Source: Cristatella mucedo (Eukaryota; Bryozoa; Phylactolaemata; Cristatellidae). From it: a stretch of 64,000 nt of DNA. Each line of letters begins with the position of its first letter. Position 1 is the first letter of the stretch. The DNA lies in the NCBI GenBank assembly GCA_009760855.2, contig WPIO01000034.1, positions 2,807,501 through 2,871,500 of the forward strand, written 5' to 3'. Made by a program: the position numbers and the translations under genes. Positions 13,501-22,450 of this stretch are shown in pieces. The notes under the pieces were generated by a model, which worked only from the letters and a program-made list of their open reading frames with translations, ran no database searches and was not told the origin of the DNA.

Positions 13501-13793
13501 GCAGGGCTCTGCAACTGCTGCATAATGACCGATCGAAAACTTTGTATCGTCCAGGTATTTTGTTCACCTTTCTTAACGTTCATCCATTTGGAGCAAGCAT
13601 TGACTGCATCCAATCGTACATTGGGCGCATCGGACATCTGAATGTGCCGTTGAGTGACATTGAAGACGTCTTGTCACAATTTACAAATATCTTCAAACTG
13701 AAAGTGCACATCGATGGCACTGCAGTGGAGAATCGGTGGCATTTTGTCGGCTTCGACTACCCAAACCTGCCAAAAGCAACCGGTGCATACTAG
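4355..13793 (+). CDS. ENOX: ENOX1/2-family gene (ecto-NOX disulfide-thiol exchanger), C-terminal part, six exons
   Basis: Exons: 4355-4567, 5118-5224, 5804-5909, 7058-7218, 13127-13460, 13555-13793. All borders are GT/AG and all phases agree (1,0,1,0,1), giving about 385 codons and a TAG stop. Blocks recognised from the vertebrate ENOX family, in order, are a SWMERG/ANRFYAMIQ block, QKAWDHFSKAQRKN, an acidic ELSDNEGD plus basic RKRIKMES stretch, a coiled coil starting LKEETDSLKCQLEAYKNE, and the terminal ALLIG-I-TFLNVHPFGASI block. Family knowledge: ENOX proteins are cell-surface hydroquinone/NADH oxidases with protein disulfide-thiol exchange activity. The N-terminal RRM half is not visible in 1-4354 and is presumably left of the window. 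The fourth intron (5.9 kb) is filled with LINE and Tc1 fragments. Confidence 0.88.
5118..5224 (+). CDS. ENOX: ENOX exon b (QKAWDHFSKAQRKN signature)
   Basis: Acceptor is ctttacaag before TGGATGAC; donor is GCGCAG|GTATGT. Joined to exon a it reads LRQ-M-DDIEKVFNSAAKQ, followed by the KAWDHFSKAQRKN signature, which is almost unchanged from vertebrate ENOX. This is the strongest single piece of family evidence. The exon ends in phase 0. Confidence 0.88.
5804..5909 (+). CDS. ENOX: ENOX exon c (acidic/basic linker)
   Basis: Acceptor is gtgcgctcag before TCAAACGAG; donor is TCCG|GTATGT. The exon encodes SNEILKDRREDNMELSDNEG followed by a short basic stretch containing ARKRIKMES. Vertebrate ENOX has the same order: RREEEMEMSDDE, then KKMR. 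The basic run could act as a nuclear-localisation-like or structural element; its function is not known to me. Confidence 0.82.
6262..6425 (+). mobile_element. SINE-A copy
   Basis: A decayed copy. Box A is CCCGAGGGGTTTAGGC and box B is GGGCTTAAGCCCA, ending AATCTAGTTCTCTTAGGGTG TTATACAAATG. It lies in the ENOX third intron. Confidence 0.7.
7058..7218 (+). CDS. ENOX: ENOX exon d (coiled coil)
   Basis: Acceptor is tacatgcag; donor is CAGCTG|GTACGT. The exon encodes about 54 residues with a regular heptad-like pattern (LKEETDSLKCQLEAYKNEMD, later LKVLQQALQGTQL). It matches the EENDSLRWQLDAYRNEVE and LLQQALQGMQ parts of vertebrate ENOX. It exits in phase 0 into a 5.9-kb intron. Confidence 0.85.
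7437..8765 (+). mobile_element. LINE-A reverse-transcriptase fragment in ENOX intron
   Basis: The reading frame at 7436-8176 shows LERVVADQLNSYIE, LSAAFDTIDHQVL, GVPQGSVFDPVLF and the YADDTQLY catalytic box of an L2/CR1-like (Jockey superfamily) RT. A frame break near 8176 is followed by the C-terminal region ([15 protein letters not shown]-type, ADLHWLP). The 5' part is absent and the 3' end is cut where a Tc1 fragment begins. It is non-functional: an intronic insertion on the sense strand of ENOX. Confidence 0.85.
8780..9235 (-). mobile_element. Tc1-like transposase N-terminal fragment
   Basis: The - strand frame 9190-8897 contains MPKVAEQSSFVSGRITALYE and AGRSYSKIATTLSILKSTVL, which look like the paired-type helix-turn-helix domain of Tc1-family transposases. 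No catalytic domain follows. It lies between two LINE-A pieces. Confidence 0.55.
9240..9535 (+). mobile_element. LINE-A 3' end
   Basis: A 5'-truncated copy: CGCACCTATTTAGCACAGC, CTGTGCATGTCGCCCCTAAC, then AGAAAGAGATTGAGTTCTCT GGGAGCGCTTTATCAAGT and an ATTATTATC tail. It overlaps in content with the end of the fragment at 7437-8765, so it is a separate insertion. Confidence 0.75.
9550..10720 (-). mobile_element. Degenerate Tc1/mariner transposon
   Basis: On the - strand, a helix-turn-helix-like stretch (LSNREVVRTLKISPRAV) near 10350 is followed by WTDESKF near 10020 and MVWGCFCSSGVGVLHSINGI MDQRVYIDL at 9918-9830. This is the Tc1 order and spacing, with several stops and frame breaks, so it is dead. 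The gap holds no ENOX exon. Confidence 0.7.
11285..11780 (-). mobile_element. Tc1-like transposase 3' fragment
   Basis: The - strand text at 11775-11640 reads WFSQLPDLNPIQILWSNVDR, the PDLNPIE-LW motif around the last catalytic acid of Tc1 transposases. A short inverted repeat with 14-bp arms (TTTCTACGATTGCC, spacer A) lies inside at 11434-11462. Confidence 0.5.
11790..11960 (+). mobile_element. SINE-B copy
   Basis: TAGGTCATGGATTTGAGTCC (box B region) is followed by TTATTGCCCACTGCAATCG and AATCAGCTAACCTTAAG, the SINE-B body and tail. Confidence 0.6.
12278..12435 (+). mobile_element. SINE-A copy
   Basis: Box A is TAGCCCAGTGGTTAAGG and box B is GAGCTCGATCCCC. The tail is TAGAGATTAATTGATCTTAG followed by GGCATTGTAGAAATGATC. 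It lies in the ENOX fourth intron. Confidence 0.75.
13127..13460 (+). CDS. ENOX: ENOX exon e (variable Ser/Ala-rich linker)
   Basis: Acceptor is gtacttttacag before CAAATTATG; donor is TTGATCG|GTAGGT. The exon encodes QIMRVMREAKRRQ, then about 85 low-complexity Ser/Ala/Asp residues with no recognised match, then LTERRALLIG. The last residues match the E-ALLIG that leads into the final block of ENOX. The middle is longer in Ser/Ala than the vertebrate linker as I remember it. Confidence 0.75.
13555..13793 (+). CDS. ENOX: ENOX exon f, terminal exon
   Basis: Acceptor is tatcgtccag after a 94-bp intron. The exon completes the split Gly codon and encodes I-L-F-TFLNVHPFGASI...ENRWHFVGFDYPN...TGAY and a TAG stop. 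The HVHPFGA and KRW/NRW positions are the conserved C-terminal ENOX landmarks. A near-identical second copy of this exon lies at 24364-24602. Confidence 0.9.
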
Positions 13794-13937
13794 CCTTTGG
13801 TTGAGTACTTATCTTGTCATACGTCACTATATTTAAGGCTGCATGTTCGCCCCCCTTACTGTTTTTTCGTGGTGGGTTTCTTTGTCCGTGACCATGTTAC
13901 TGTTCGAGCCAGGCTGAGAGACCGCGTTTTCTAGGCT

Positions 13938-13943
13938 AATAAA
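13938..13943 (+). promoter_or_regulatory. ENOX polyadenylation signal AATAAA
   Basis: AATAAA lies 145 bp after the ENOX stop codon in a T-rich 3' region. It is the first canonical signal downstream of the gene and comes before the start of LINE-A homology near 14150. It lies beyond the part of the 3' UTR that is duplicated at 24.6 kb, so the copy lacks it. Confidence 0.6.
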
Positions 13944-14149
13944 TGTCGGTTGTTACCTGGAAATGTGTACGATTATTGAGGGTTTGCAAGTAGCGATTGC
14001 TCGGGGCAGCAAGAGAGGCTCTCACGAAGGAAGCATGGACAGATGTCGTCGGCCTTGGACGCTGAAGGTAAACTTCTTGACATGTGCACCATTCCAACTG
14101 GCCGCAACGTGCTGTAATCATTCACCGTCGCCTCTTTCGGTCAGCTAGG

Positions 14150-17100
14150 GCTGGGATCCTAAACCCCCATCTGGTTTCTCGTCCTTTCACACCCCTAGAT
14201 CAATCAAAACTGGAGGTGGAGTTGCTATTATCGTGTGCTCGAAATTCAACTTCAAGCCATTTGCAGTACCCTCGGAACAGTCTTTTGAATCTTGTCTCAT
14301 CCGAATCATCTTTTGAATCTGTCTTGGTCTCATCCGAAAACTAGCCACCGATAGTGGAAGTAGTCTATCGCCCACCAGGTACCAAATCCTCCTTTATCTC
14401 AGATTTCTCCGATCTCATTTCGATTCTGTGTGCAAGAAATCGATCCTTCATCGTTATGGGTGATTTCAACATTCACTTAGATAACTTATCTGACGCTTTC
14501 AGCACCGAATTCCGTGCATTGAACGACTCAGTCTTTTGTGGCTCATGTGCATGGCCCTACTCACATCAAAGGTCACACACTCGACCAGATTTTCTCACAC
14601 AACACTTTGTCATCACCAATTATTACCAAATCCTGCTTATCTGACCACATGCAGATCTCATTCAATCTACAGTGTGTGCCCACCTCCTCTAAAATAGCCT
14701 GTGAATCGCGAAACCTCAAGACCCTCGACATCGATGCTGTCCGTGCCAGAATATCTGCTTCGCCTCTGCTGCTCAGTCCCCCCTCCGATCTGTCATCATT
14801 AGTAGATTGCTACAACACGACACCAGCTGACAGGCTCGACGAGTTTGCACCTCTGACTAAGCGCAAGCTTGAAAAAGCATACACGATCAGGACTGACTGT
14901 CCATCGACAGGCATATGATGACTACTGTAGGTCGTACCAATCGATCCTAGCAAAGGCCAAGTGTAGCTTCTATAAAAAAAAATGTTGAATCTCGGGTGCA
15001 CAATCCAAAAATGCTGATGATGATCAACCATCTTAATCGCTCCCAGAATAGCTCTATGCCTGATGATCCTTGTGATGATCTAGCCGATCGCTTCTCTCGA
15101 TTATTTGTGCAGAAGATAGACAAGATCAGGGAGTCCATCCCTGCAATGACAAGCTCCCCCTAGAATGATGTTCCTCGGTTCCTGGCTGCACCTCAATGTC
15201 AGCATTTAAGCAGGTCACTAGTGATCTAGTCCTAAAGTTCGTATCTCAATCAAAGAAGACAACAAGTCCTCTGGACCCTATTCCCACTTTCCTGCTCCTA
15301 CGTTGCATTGATCTGCTGCTGCCATAACTAACATCATTAATATGTCATTAGCCTCAGGTCATGTCCCAGCACCTTTAAAAAAAGTTGTAGTCAGGCCACT
15401 TCTCAAGAAAGCGACACTAGACCAAGAGAACTTGAGCGACTACCGCACACTCTACCTTCTACCATTCCTATCAAAGACACTGGAACGGGTCGTGGCGGAC
15501 CAGCTGAACTCGTATATCGAAACTTCACACCTTGCTAGTAAGTTCCAGTCTGGCTTTAGGGAGAATCACTCCACAGAGTCAGCATTGCTTAGGGTATACA
15601 ACGACCTGCTTAGGAATGCAGACATGTGTAACGCCGAAGGCTCAGCGGAGTAGGCTTGACCTGCCACTTACCTAGCGGCATAGCCTTGCTCTTCCTGCCT
15701 TGCAATAAGCTGGTCACCACAAAACGAGCGTTTCTGGCGCTGACCTGCTTAGCTTTACTAAAGGGGGTCGTGAGTCCGCGGCGTGAATTGGAAAGCGAGA
15801 CACACAAATTGGGGATTTTACTGAACTTTATTCGCAAGCGCACAAAGTCGCTGCGTGTCTAGTTCAGCTTTATCTCCACACTCCTCGCACGTTCTCAACA
15901 GCACCAACACTTGCGGAGGGAATACTTCTCCACACTGAGCTCGAACCGGAGCCTAAACCATGACCGGAGAACTAGGACTTCGTTTTCACGCGTGCGGAAG
16001 GAATACCCCGAACACGCCAACTTAAGCACTCTTGCGGAGGCAATACTTCTACACACTGGGGTTGCTTACGTGTATAATGGGAAACGACCCAAATAGACGG
16101 AGCCCGAACCAGAGCCTAAACCCTAACCGGAGAACTATGTCTCGGTTTCCCTCAGTGTGGCAGGAATACTCCACACACGCCACCTCAAGCACTCTTGCGG
16201 AGGAAACACGTCTTCACACTTAGGCTACTTGCATCTATACTGGGGACGACCCAAATAGACGGAGCTCAAACTAGAGCCTAAACCCTAACCGGAGAACTAT
16301 GGCTCCACACACGTCAACTACGCCCAGCTCACAAAAAGACCAAAAAAGAAAAGAAAGACCCAAAAGACCCAGAGCGAGCGTCGCTCGACTCTTAAATACT
16401 TAGCTGAGACAATGGGGCAAGAGCTTAATGGTATTGGGCCCGAGACCATGGCCCATTACGGTAAGGAACTAATACCGGCACCAGGCCACTGGAATGTCCC
16501 CTGTCCAGCTTGAATGGCGAATGTGTTCCAGACGATTCTTTTTGGACAGAGTGATGACGAAGGTTGACAGGCCAGCCAACATCTATCAGCAGCTTCCGCG
16601 AGTATCGGATCAATTCTAAGGCCGAATCGCCACCGCTTGTCTCTGAGCCTCCTGGCTTGCTCTTGAGCACTTCCTCTCTAACCGCACTGACGCTCCTCTC
16701 TGGCTCACTGCTCCACGACAAAGGAGTTCTAGCCCGCCTCCGAGCAGCTCTTGTTCGCGCTAAAATTCAGCCAAGGCCAGCAAGGCGCTACACATGGGTA
16801 GAGTGTCTCTGCTTGTTTCGCTCGATCTTTCGGCAGCTTTAGATACCATCGATCATAAAGTTCTTCTAGAGCGCCTCTCATCTCGCCTGGGCATCACTGG
16901 CACTGCTTTGCAATGGTTGAGGTCCTAACTCATTGGGAGACTCTCGAGTATTGACGTGAATGGACAAAGATCATCCGAGGTACCTCTGAAATATGGAGTA
17001 CCTCAGGGCTCCGTGCTAGGTCCAGCTCTTTTCACGCTTTATACTCTCCCTCTGGCTGATGTGATTGCCAAGCACAATCTAGGCTTTCACTTCTATGCGG

Positions 17101-18200
17101 ATGACACTCAGTTGTACCTTTGCTTTGATCCCTCCCAGCCTTCGAGCACCTCTAATTCTCTCAACTCACTAGCTGCATTCATTGATGACATCCGCACATG
17201 GATGGCAGCAAATTTTCTAAAACTAAACGATGTCAAAACTAGCTTACTAGTTATGGACAAACCCAATGTGGTTCGAAAATTTGAAAGGCTGACGCTCAAA
17301 ATTGGCTCTGCCAGCATATCTTTTGTTGAATCAGCTCGAAATCTAGGCGTTATGTTCCAAAGCGACCTCTCGCTAGACGACCATATCAGCTCCACAGTCA
17401 AATCCGCCTATTTTTAGCTTCATAACATTGCTAAAATTCGGGCTTGTTTAGATAAGGTTACCACGTCCAAGTTTGTTCCATGCATTTGTGACATCCCGAA
17501 TCGACTACTGCAACTCACTGCTTACTGGCCTACCAGCATGTGCGATCATGCGATTGCAGCTTGTGCAAAACTCTGCAGCTAGGCTTGTCTGTCGTGAGCG
17601 TCGCAGTTGCCACATTACTCCACTTCTCGCCGACCTGCACTGGCTACCAGTCAAGCAACGGATTGACTTCAAGGTTTTGTCGCTCACTTTTAGGTCATTT
17701 CATTCTTTGGCTCCAGCCTATCTGTCAGATATACTACCCCATCAGGCCAAGCATCGTACCACACACTTTTCGGAATCCAACAGTCTATCAATACCTCGTA
17801 TAAACCTCAAATCCTTTGGAGACCGTACATTTAGTTCGTATGCTCTCAAAGCCTGGAACTCCCTCCCGACCTGCGTCAGAACATCCCCTGACCTGACCAC
17901 ATTTAAAAAGAACTTAAAAATACACCTGTTTAGGACAGCATTTAGTGGGTCCCTGTGGTTCGTCCTTCACGTGCTTACGTGTGCTGACACTGTGCATGCT
18001 GCCACTAACCACATTTGCATGCTGACCTTGTGCATGTCACCCCTAACCACGTTATTAATTTTGTTTGTTTATCAAACACGATATTACTCACCATTAAATT
18101 ACATTTCCCTTTGCAGCAAATGTAAAGCGCCTAGAAAGAGATTGAGTTCTCTGAGGGTGCTTTATCAAGTGCATTATTGTTATTATTATTATTAATAAAA
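14150..18200 (+). mobile_element. LINE-A, longest copy, split by a solo LTR
   Basis: An L2/CR1-like non-LTR retrotransposon. The endonuclease C-terminal part is at 14216-14700 (GGVAII, VVYRPPG, MGDFNIHLD, HTLDQIFS, LSDHMQISF). A linker follows, then the RT (LASGHVPAPLKK, LERVVADQLNSYIE) up to 15626. After the solo LTR (15627-16792) the RT continues at 16797 with LLVSLDLSAA, GVPQGSVLGPALF and YADDTQLYLCF. The C-terminal domain and 3' UTR run to a GAGTTCTCTGAGGGTGCTTT tail with ATT repeats at 18195. Several stops show it is dead. It begins about 200 bp after the ENOX polyadenylation signal. Confidence 0.85.
15627..16792 (-). mobile_element. Solo LTR of the gypsy element, TSD CATG
   Basis: Starts TGTAACGCC and ends GGCGCTACA, giving 9-bp imperfect inverted ends with TG...CA. 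It is inserted in LINE-A; the flanks carry CATG at 15623-15626 and 16793-16796, and removing the insert restores GCAGACATGGGTAGAG as in the LINE-A copy at 7620. At 1166 bp it is shorter than the copy at 51791 because it lacks a block of a few hundred bp in the middle (present at about 19560-19800). Orientation follows the gag-pol strand of the element at 18434. Confidence 0.9.
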
Positions 18201-18363
18201 AAGACGTCCTGTTGCTCTTGACTGCTAGTGCTGGGTGGATACATCGTCATAGGTTCTCCCATCATTTGGACTAGGAATATCTCGAGGGTTTAAAATTATA
18301 CATTTAAAAGAGATGTAAGCCTTTTATTTTTGTATAGCCTATCGGAAAATTGACGATCTATGC

Positions 18364-18433
18364 CAGTGGTTCTCAACCTTCCGACGCTTTATTACAGTTC
18401 CTCATGCTGTTGCGAACCCCAATCATAATATAG
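18364..18433 (+). mobile_element. hAT transposon end, SPIN/Charlie-like
   Basis: Begins CAGTGGTTCTCAACCTTCC and continues TTACAGTTCCTCATGCTGTT GCGAACCCC, closely resembling, as I remember it, the 5' end of SPIN-type hAT elements. It is cut at 18433, exactly where the gypsy LTR begins, and the rest of the hAT is not found after the gypsy element. Confidence 0.5.
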
Positions 18434-19797
18434 TGTAACGCCGAAGGCTCGGTGGGGTAAGCTTGACCTGCCGCTTACCTAGCGGCGTAGCCTATCGCCT
18501 AATGCCGTTCGGTGCGCGCCTACGCGCAATAAGCTGGCCGCCACGAAACGAGCGTTTCTGGCGCTGACCTGCTTACCGTTACTAAAGGGGGTCGTGAGTC
18601 CACGGCGTGAATCGGAAGCGAGACACACAAATTGGGGATTTTACTGAACTTTATTCGCAAGCGCACAAAGTCGCTGCGCGTCTAGTTCAGCTTTATCTCC
18701 ACACTCCTCGCTCGTTCTCGACTGCACCAACACTCTTGCGGAGGGAATACTCCTCCACACTAAGCGCGACCCGGACCCTAAACCCTAACCGGTGAACTTG
18801 GAATCCGTTCCCACCTGTGCCGAGGGAATACCCCAAACACGCCAACTTAAAACACTCTTGCGGAGGGAATACTCCTCCGCACTGAAGCGCATACCGGAGT
18901 CTAAACCCTGACCGGTGAACTAGAACTCGGTTTCCACCAGTGCGACCGGAATACTCCACACACGCCACCTCAAGCACTCTTGCGGAGGAAATACTTCTTT
19001 ACACTGGGGCTGCTTACGTGTATAATGAGAAACGACCCATATAGACGGAGCCCGAACCAGAGTCTAAACCCTAACCGGTGAACTAGAACTCGGTTTCCAA
19101 CAGTGCGACCGGAATACTTCACACACGCCACCTCAAGCACTCTTGCGGAGGGAATACTTCTCCACACTGGGGCTGCTTACGTGTATAATGGGAAACGACC
19201 CAAATAGATGGAGCCCGAACCAGAGTCTAAACCCTGACCGGGAACTAGAACTCGGTTTCCAACAGTGCGGCAGGAATACTTCACACACGCCACCTCAAGC
19301 ACTCTTGCGGAGGGAATACTTCTCCACACTGGGGCTGCTTACGTGTATAATGGGAAACGACCCAAATAGATGGAGCCCGAACCAGAGTCTAAACCCTGAC
19401 CGGGAACTAGAACTCGGTTTCCACCAGTGCGGCAGGAATACTCCACACACGCCAACTCAAGCACTCCTGTGGAGGAAATACTTCTCCACACTGAAGCGCG
19501 AGCCGGAGCCCAAACCCTACCCGGAGAACTAGGGCTCCACAGACGCCAACTACGCCTAGCTCGCGCCGGCAAATCCCTATGCCGAGACCACGTGCTAGCG
19601 CGAACACACAAAACACGAAAGAACACAAAATGCCAGCCCGGGCGCGATACGACCGTTTTCGGTGGAGTTCCACCGAATCCTCTTAGAGCTGGCTCATCCT
19701 GTTCCGTCCATCGTCGGCGGACAGCCCGCCTTCCTCCCTCGCTTGCAGAGAAACGAGTGCCCGACGGCGTCGAGGCGCAGAGCCAGACCAAAGACAA
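18434..19797 (-). repeat. Left (3') partial LTR with internal tandem repeats
   Basis: Matches the solo LTR at 51791-53519 in inverse orientation. It contains six units starting with a variant of CACTCTTGCGGAGGGAATAC near 18728, 18852, 18975, 19136, 19298 and 19460. Spacing is about 123 bp for the first two intervals and about 162 bp for the last three. It joins pol directly within the integrase C-terminus. Confidence 0.8.
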
Positions 19798-22409
19798 CGA
19801 GCGCCGGCAGGCTTCACAAAGACTCGCTGGCCGACAGCATATTGAGTAGTCCTCGGGCCCTGATCTGTCTGTGCTCTGAAGAGGGGGCTTTTCCACTCAT
19901 AGGAGAATAGCCTTCTGCAGGGCACTGATTCCTCAAGCAACCCGGTTGTTGGCGAGATGTTGTACCAATACACCATCATCAGGACGTTCTTGCCCGTGCG
20001 AGCCGCCATTCCCTTGATGGTCCCGTGGTTTCGCTCAACGATGCCGTTGCCGGAGGGTTTATAGGCGCAACGGTATATGGGCTCCACGCCCCAGCGGTCG
20101 CAAAGACCGCGAAGAGCTGCTGAGCGAAAGCTCGCACCGTTGTTGTCCATGAGCAGCTGCTGCGGAGGGCCACGCTCCCTAAAAATTTCGCCCAGATTTT
20201 GCACCAAAGAGTTTTCTCCCTCGTCGGGTATTCGCCTCCAAATAGCGAAACGGCTTGGTCCACAATCTACCACGGTTAGATATTTTTGGCCCTTGAAATG
20301 CGTTACGTCGCAGGCCAGGTGCTGCCAATTCTCGCTTACATCCAGCACGCCTGCACTCCATGCGACTGGTGCAGGATCGATCGACTTGCAACGAGGGCAA
20401 GCCTTCACGACGACTTCGACGTCCTTCCGCCGGATAGTAGCTTTCGGGTGGCACATTCTGGCAAGGTACAGTGTCCTGTCAACTCCAAAGTGGTGAAGGC
20501 TGTGGAAACTCTTTAGGTCGACGCCGACCGCCGGCGAAGACGCCTGCTCTGGAACAGCGAGACAGCTTACATTCGCCCTCGTCCATTTCTGAGAGACGCG
20601 GGTCAGCTGGTCGGCTTTATTGTTGGATGATCGCACTAGGACTACGGAAGCCTTCAGTCCACACTCTGACACCGTGTCGGCTATCAGTGCTAGCCTGCGT
20701 TTGATAAGCGCCTCTCCCATGCCGTGGGCTCGTACAGGCTTATCTCCAACCAGCAGTGACTGTAGCCATCCGTGAACAGTTGCTGAATCTGTCCGAATCT
20801 CCACCTGCCGCAATGACCAAGCAATGGCCAGATTGAGGCCCTTGATGATAGCCTCCAGCTCCGCAAGATTGATGTGGGCTACGTCGTCCGCTTTTCGCAG
20901 CCAGGAGGCATCCTCGACGATTCTTCCTCCTATATCCAGGCATGTGCCGATAGCAAGGCTGCTGGCATCACACCAGAGGATGCCACTATCCAGATTCGGC
21001 ACATTCCAAATGCCTGAAACTGGATCGTCGGCATGCAATCGCTGCATCAACTCACCCGCCATGGCTATGACATTTTCACCAACGACTGAGTCCCAACCGA
21101 CATCGCCAACAGCTCGCTTTAGGTAACTGCAGGCCGGGCGAAGCCAGCCTGCGATTGGGAAATGCCCGATCAGCTGCCCGCACCACGAAAACAGCTGGCG
21201 TCGCGATGGGGCGTTGGGCAATGCGCTCACCACGTTATCGCGGCGCCAACGAAGCTCCTCACCTTCCTTTGGCCTGCATACTCGAAGGCCAAGGACCCTT
21301 CCGCCAGCGAGGCTTTCTGGCGGCTTAGCCTCCAAACCAAATGTTCGTAGCAAGTCGATTACATCACCATTCGAGACAACGCTGTTATTGACAACAATAT
21401 CGTCGACAAACAAATCGGTACCAGCACGAACTCGCTCATCCATGGACAAGACCTTTGTCAGAATCGCGGTCATTATTTTCGGGGCGACATTAAGTCCGAA
21501 ACCTAGTCGTGTGAGGCAGTACCGACGGCCTTTGTACTCCACGACCTGATATTGCCAGAGAGCGGGATCAACATGCACCTGCAAGTATGCTTTTCGCAGG
21601 TCAATTATGCTCACGCTCTCGCCCAGCCGTCGCCACGCTCTGAGCTTGGTGCTACACACATCGCCACCAGCCGTGTGACTCGATATAAACTGATTAAGTT
21701 CTCGGTAGTCCATCACGGGCCTCACTTTGCCTTTACTTGCCTGTACGACGGCCATTAGAGGGATCAGGCCACCACAATGACCAGCGAACGGCTGCAACCA
21801 GCCTTCCTTGATCCACTCTTCCACCTCCTTTTCGTAGTCGGCACGAATTTCCTCTCCCACATGATATGAAGCGACATGGTTCGTCAATTGGGGGACGACA
21901 CAACGATTCGTCCACTCCCACTTGACTGACCAGCGCCCCCGATGGAAAACTGCCTTAAAGTCCTTGTCCTCAATCAGTACGTCAGCGGCCGACGATGCTA
22001 CAGCACGTTTGACACTAGGAGACGCCACTACTGCTGCCTCGGAACGGTGTGCTGGCTCTGGAACTCTCCTTTGGCACATGAACTCAACATGACCAGCGGA
22101 AGGACCGATAATCACGCCGCCTAGGAGTTCAATGGCATCCATACCGAGTAGTAACCCGAAACCAGGAAGAACATCTGACACAAGGCAGTCCAGCACTATG
22201 GTTCGTCCGCAGAGGGCTACCGTAGCGACGCACGTGGACTTGCAGACAGCCGTGGCTCCATTCATCATTACGACTTCCTCGCACGCTCGCCTCACCCTCG
22301 CAGGGTCCGCAAGCGTCGCCGAAATGATGGACCTCGAGCACCCAGTATCCACGAGCGCAGACGCCTCGGAGTTTTCGATGAGGACACGTACCGAAGGAAG
22401 GCGCGCCAT
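19683..22409 (-). CDS. pol: Gypsy pol polyprotein (protease, RT, RNase H, integrase)
   Basis: A 908-residue open frame. Protease at about residues 10-90 (ALVDTGCSRS). RT at about 190-370 with DLRKAYLQVHVD, LGFGLNVAPK and FVDDI as the YxDD-type box. RNase H at about 470-610 with WCDAS, LAELEAI, RTDSATV and NNKADQLTR. Integrase has a degenerate zinc-finger HHFGVDRT...CPRCKSID, then the DDE acids in CDVTHF, LLMDNNGASF and VERNHG. The C-terminus (VGQRVFVKPAGARCLW) runs straight into LTR-derived residues, so the true end is lost. pol is in a different frame from gag and starts 41 bp after the gag stop; the mode of expression is unclear. Confidence 0.88.
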   Translation of the reverse strand: MARLPSVRVLIENSEASALVDTGCSRSIISATLADPARVRRACEEVVMMNGATAVCKSTCVATVALCGRTIVLDCLVSDVLPGFGLLLGMDAIELLGGVIIGPSAGHVEFMCQRRVPEPAHRSEAAVVASPSVKRAVASSAADVLIEDKDFKAVFHRGRWSVKWEWTNRCVVPQLTNHVASYHVGEEIRADYEKEVEEWIKEGWLQPFAGHCGGLIPLMAVVQASKGKVRPVMDYRELNQFISSHTAGGDVCSTKLRAWRRLGESVSIIDLRKAYLQVHVDPALWQYQVVEYKGRRYCLTRLGFGLNVAPKIMTAILTKVLSMDERVRAGTDLFVDDIVVNNSVVSNGDVIDLLRTFGLEAKPPESLAGGRVLGLRVCRPKEGEELRWRRDNVVSALPNAPSRRQLFSWCGQLIGHFPIAGWLRPACSYLKRAVGDVGWDSVVGENVIAMAGELMQRLHADDPVSGIWNVPNLDSGILWCDASSLAIGTCLDIGGRIVEDASWLRKADDVAHINLAELEAIIKGLNLAIAWSLRQVEIRTDSATVHGWLQSLLVGDKPVRAHGMGEALIKRRLALIADTVSECGLKASVVLVRSSNNKADQLTRVSQKWTRANVSCLAVPEQASSPAVGVDLKSFHSLHHFGVDRTLYLARMCHPKATIRRKDVEVVVKACPRCKSIDPAPVAWSAGVLDVSENWQHLACDVTHFKGQKYLTVVDCGPSRFAIWRRIPDEGENSLVQNLGEIFRERGPPQQLLMDNNGASFRSAALRGLCDRWGVEPIYRCAYKPSGNGIVERNHGTIKGMAARTGKNVLMMVYWYNISPTTGLLEESVPCRRLFSYEWKSPLFRAQTDQGPRTTQYAVGQRVFVKPAGARCLWSGSAPRRRRALVSLQAREEGGLSADDGRNRMSQL

Positions 22410-22450
22410 AACGGAGGGGAAAGCACCGGCGCAGTAATGCGTGCTCTCCC

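Noticed and set aside
21950-22437. 101-residue + strand ORF opposite pol
   Set aside because: It is antisense to the protease and early pol region, whose motifs are clear on the - strand.
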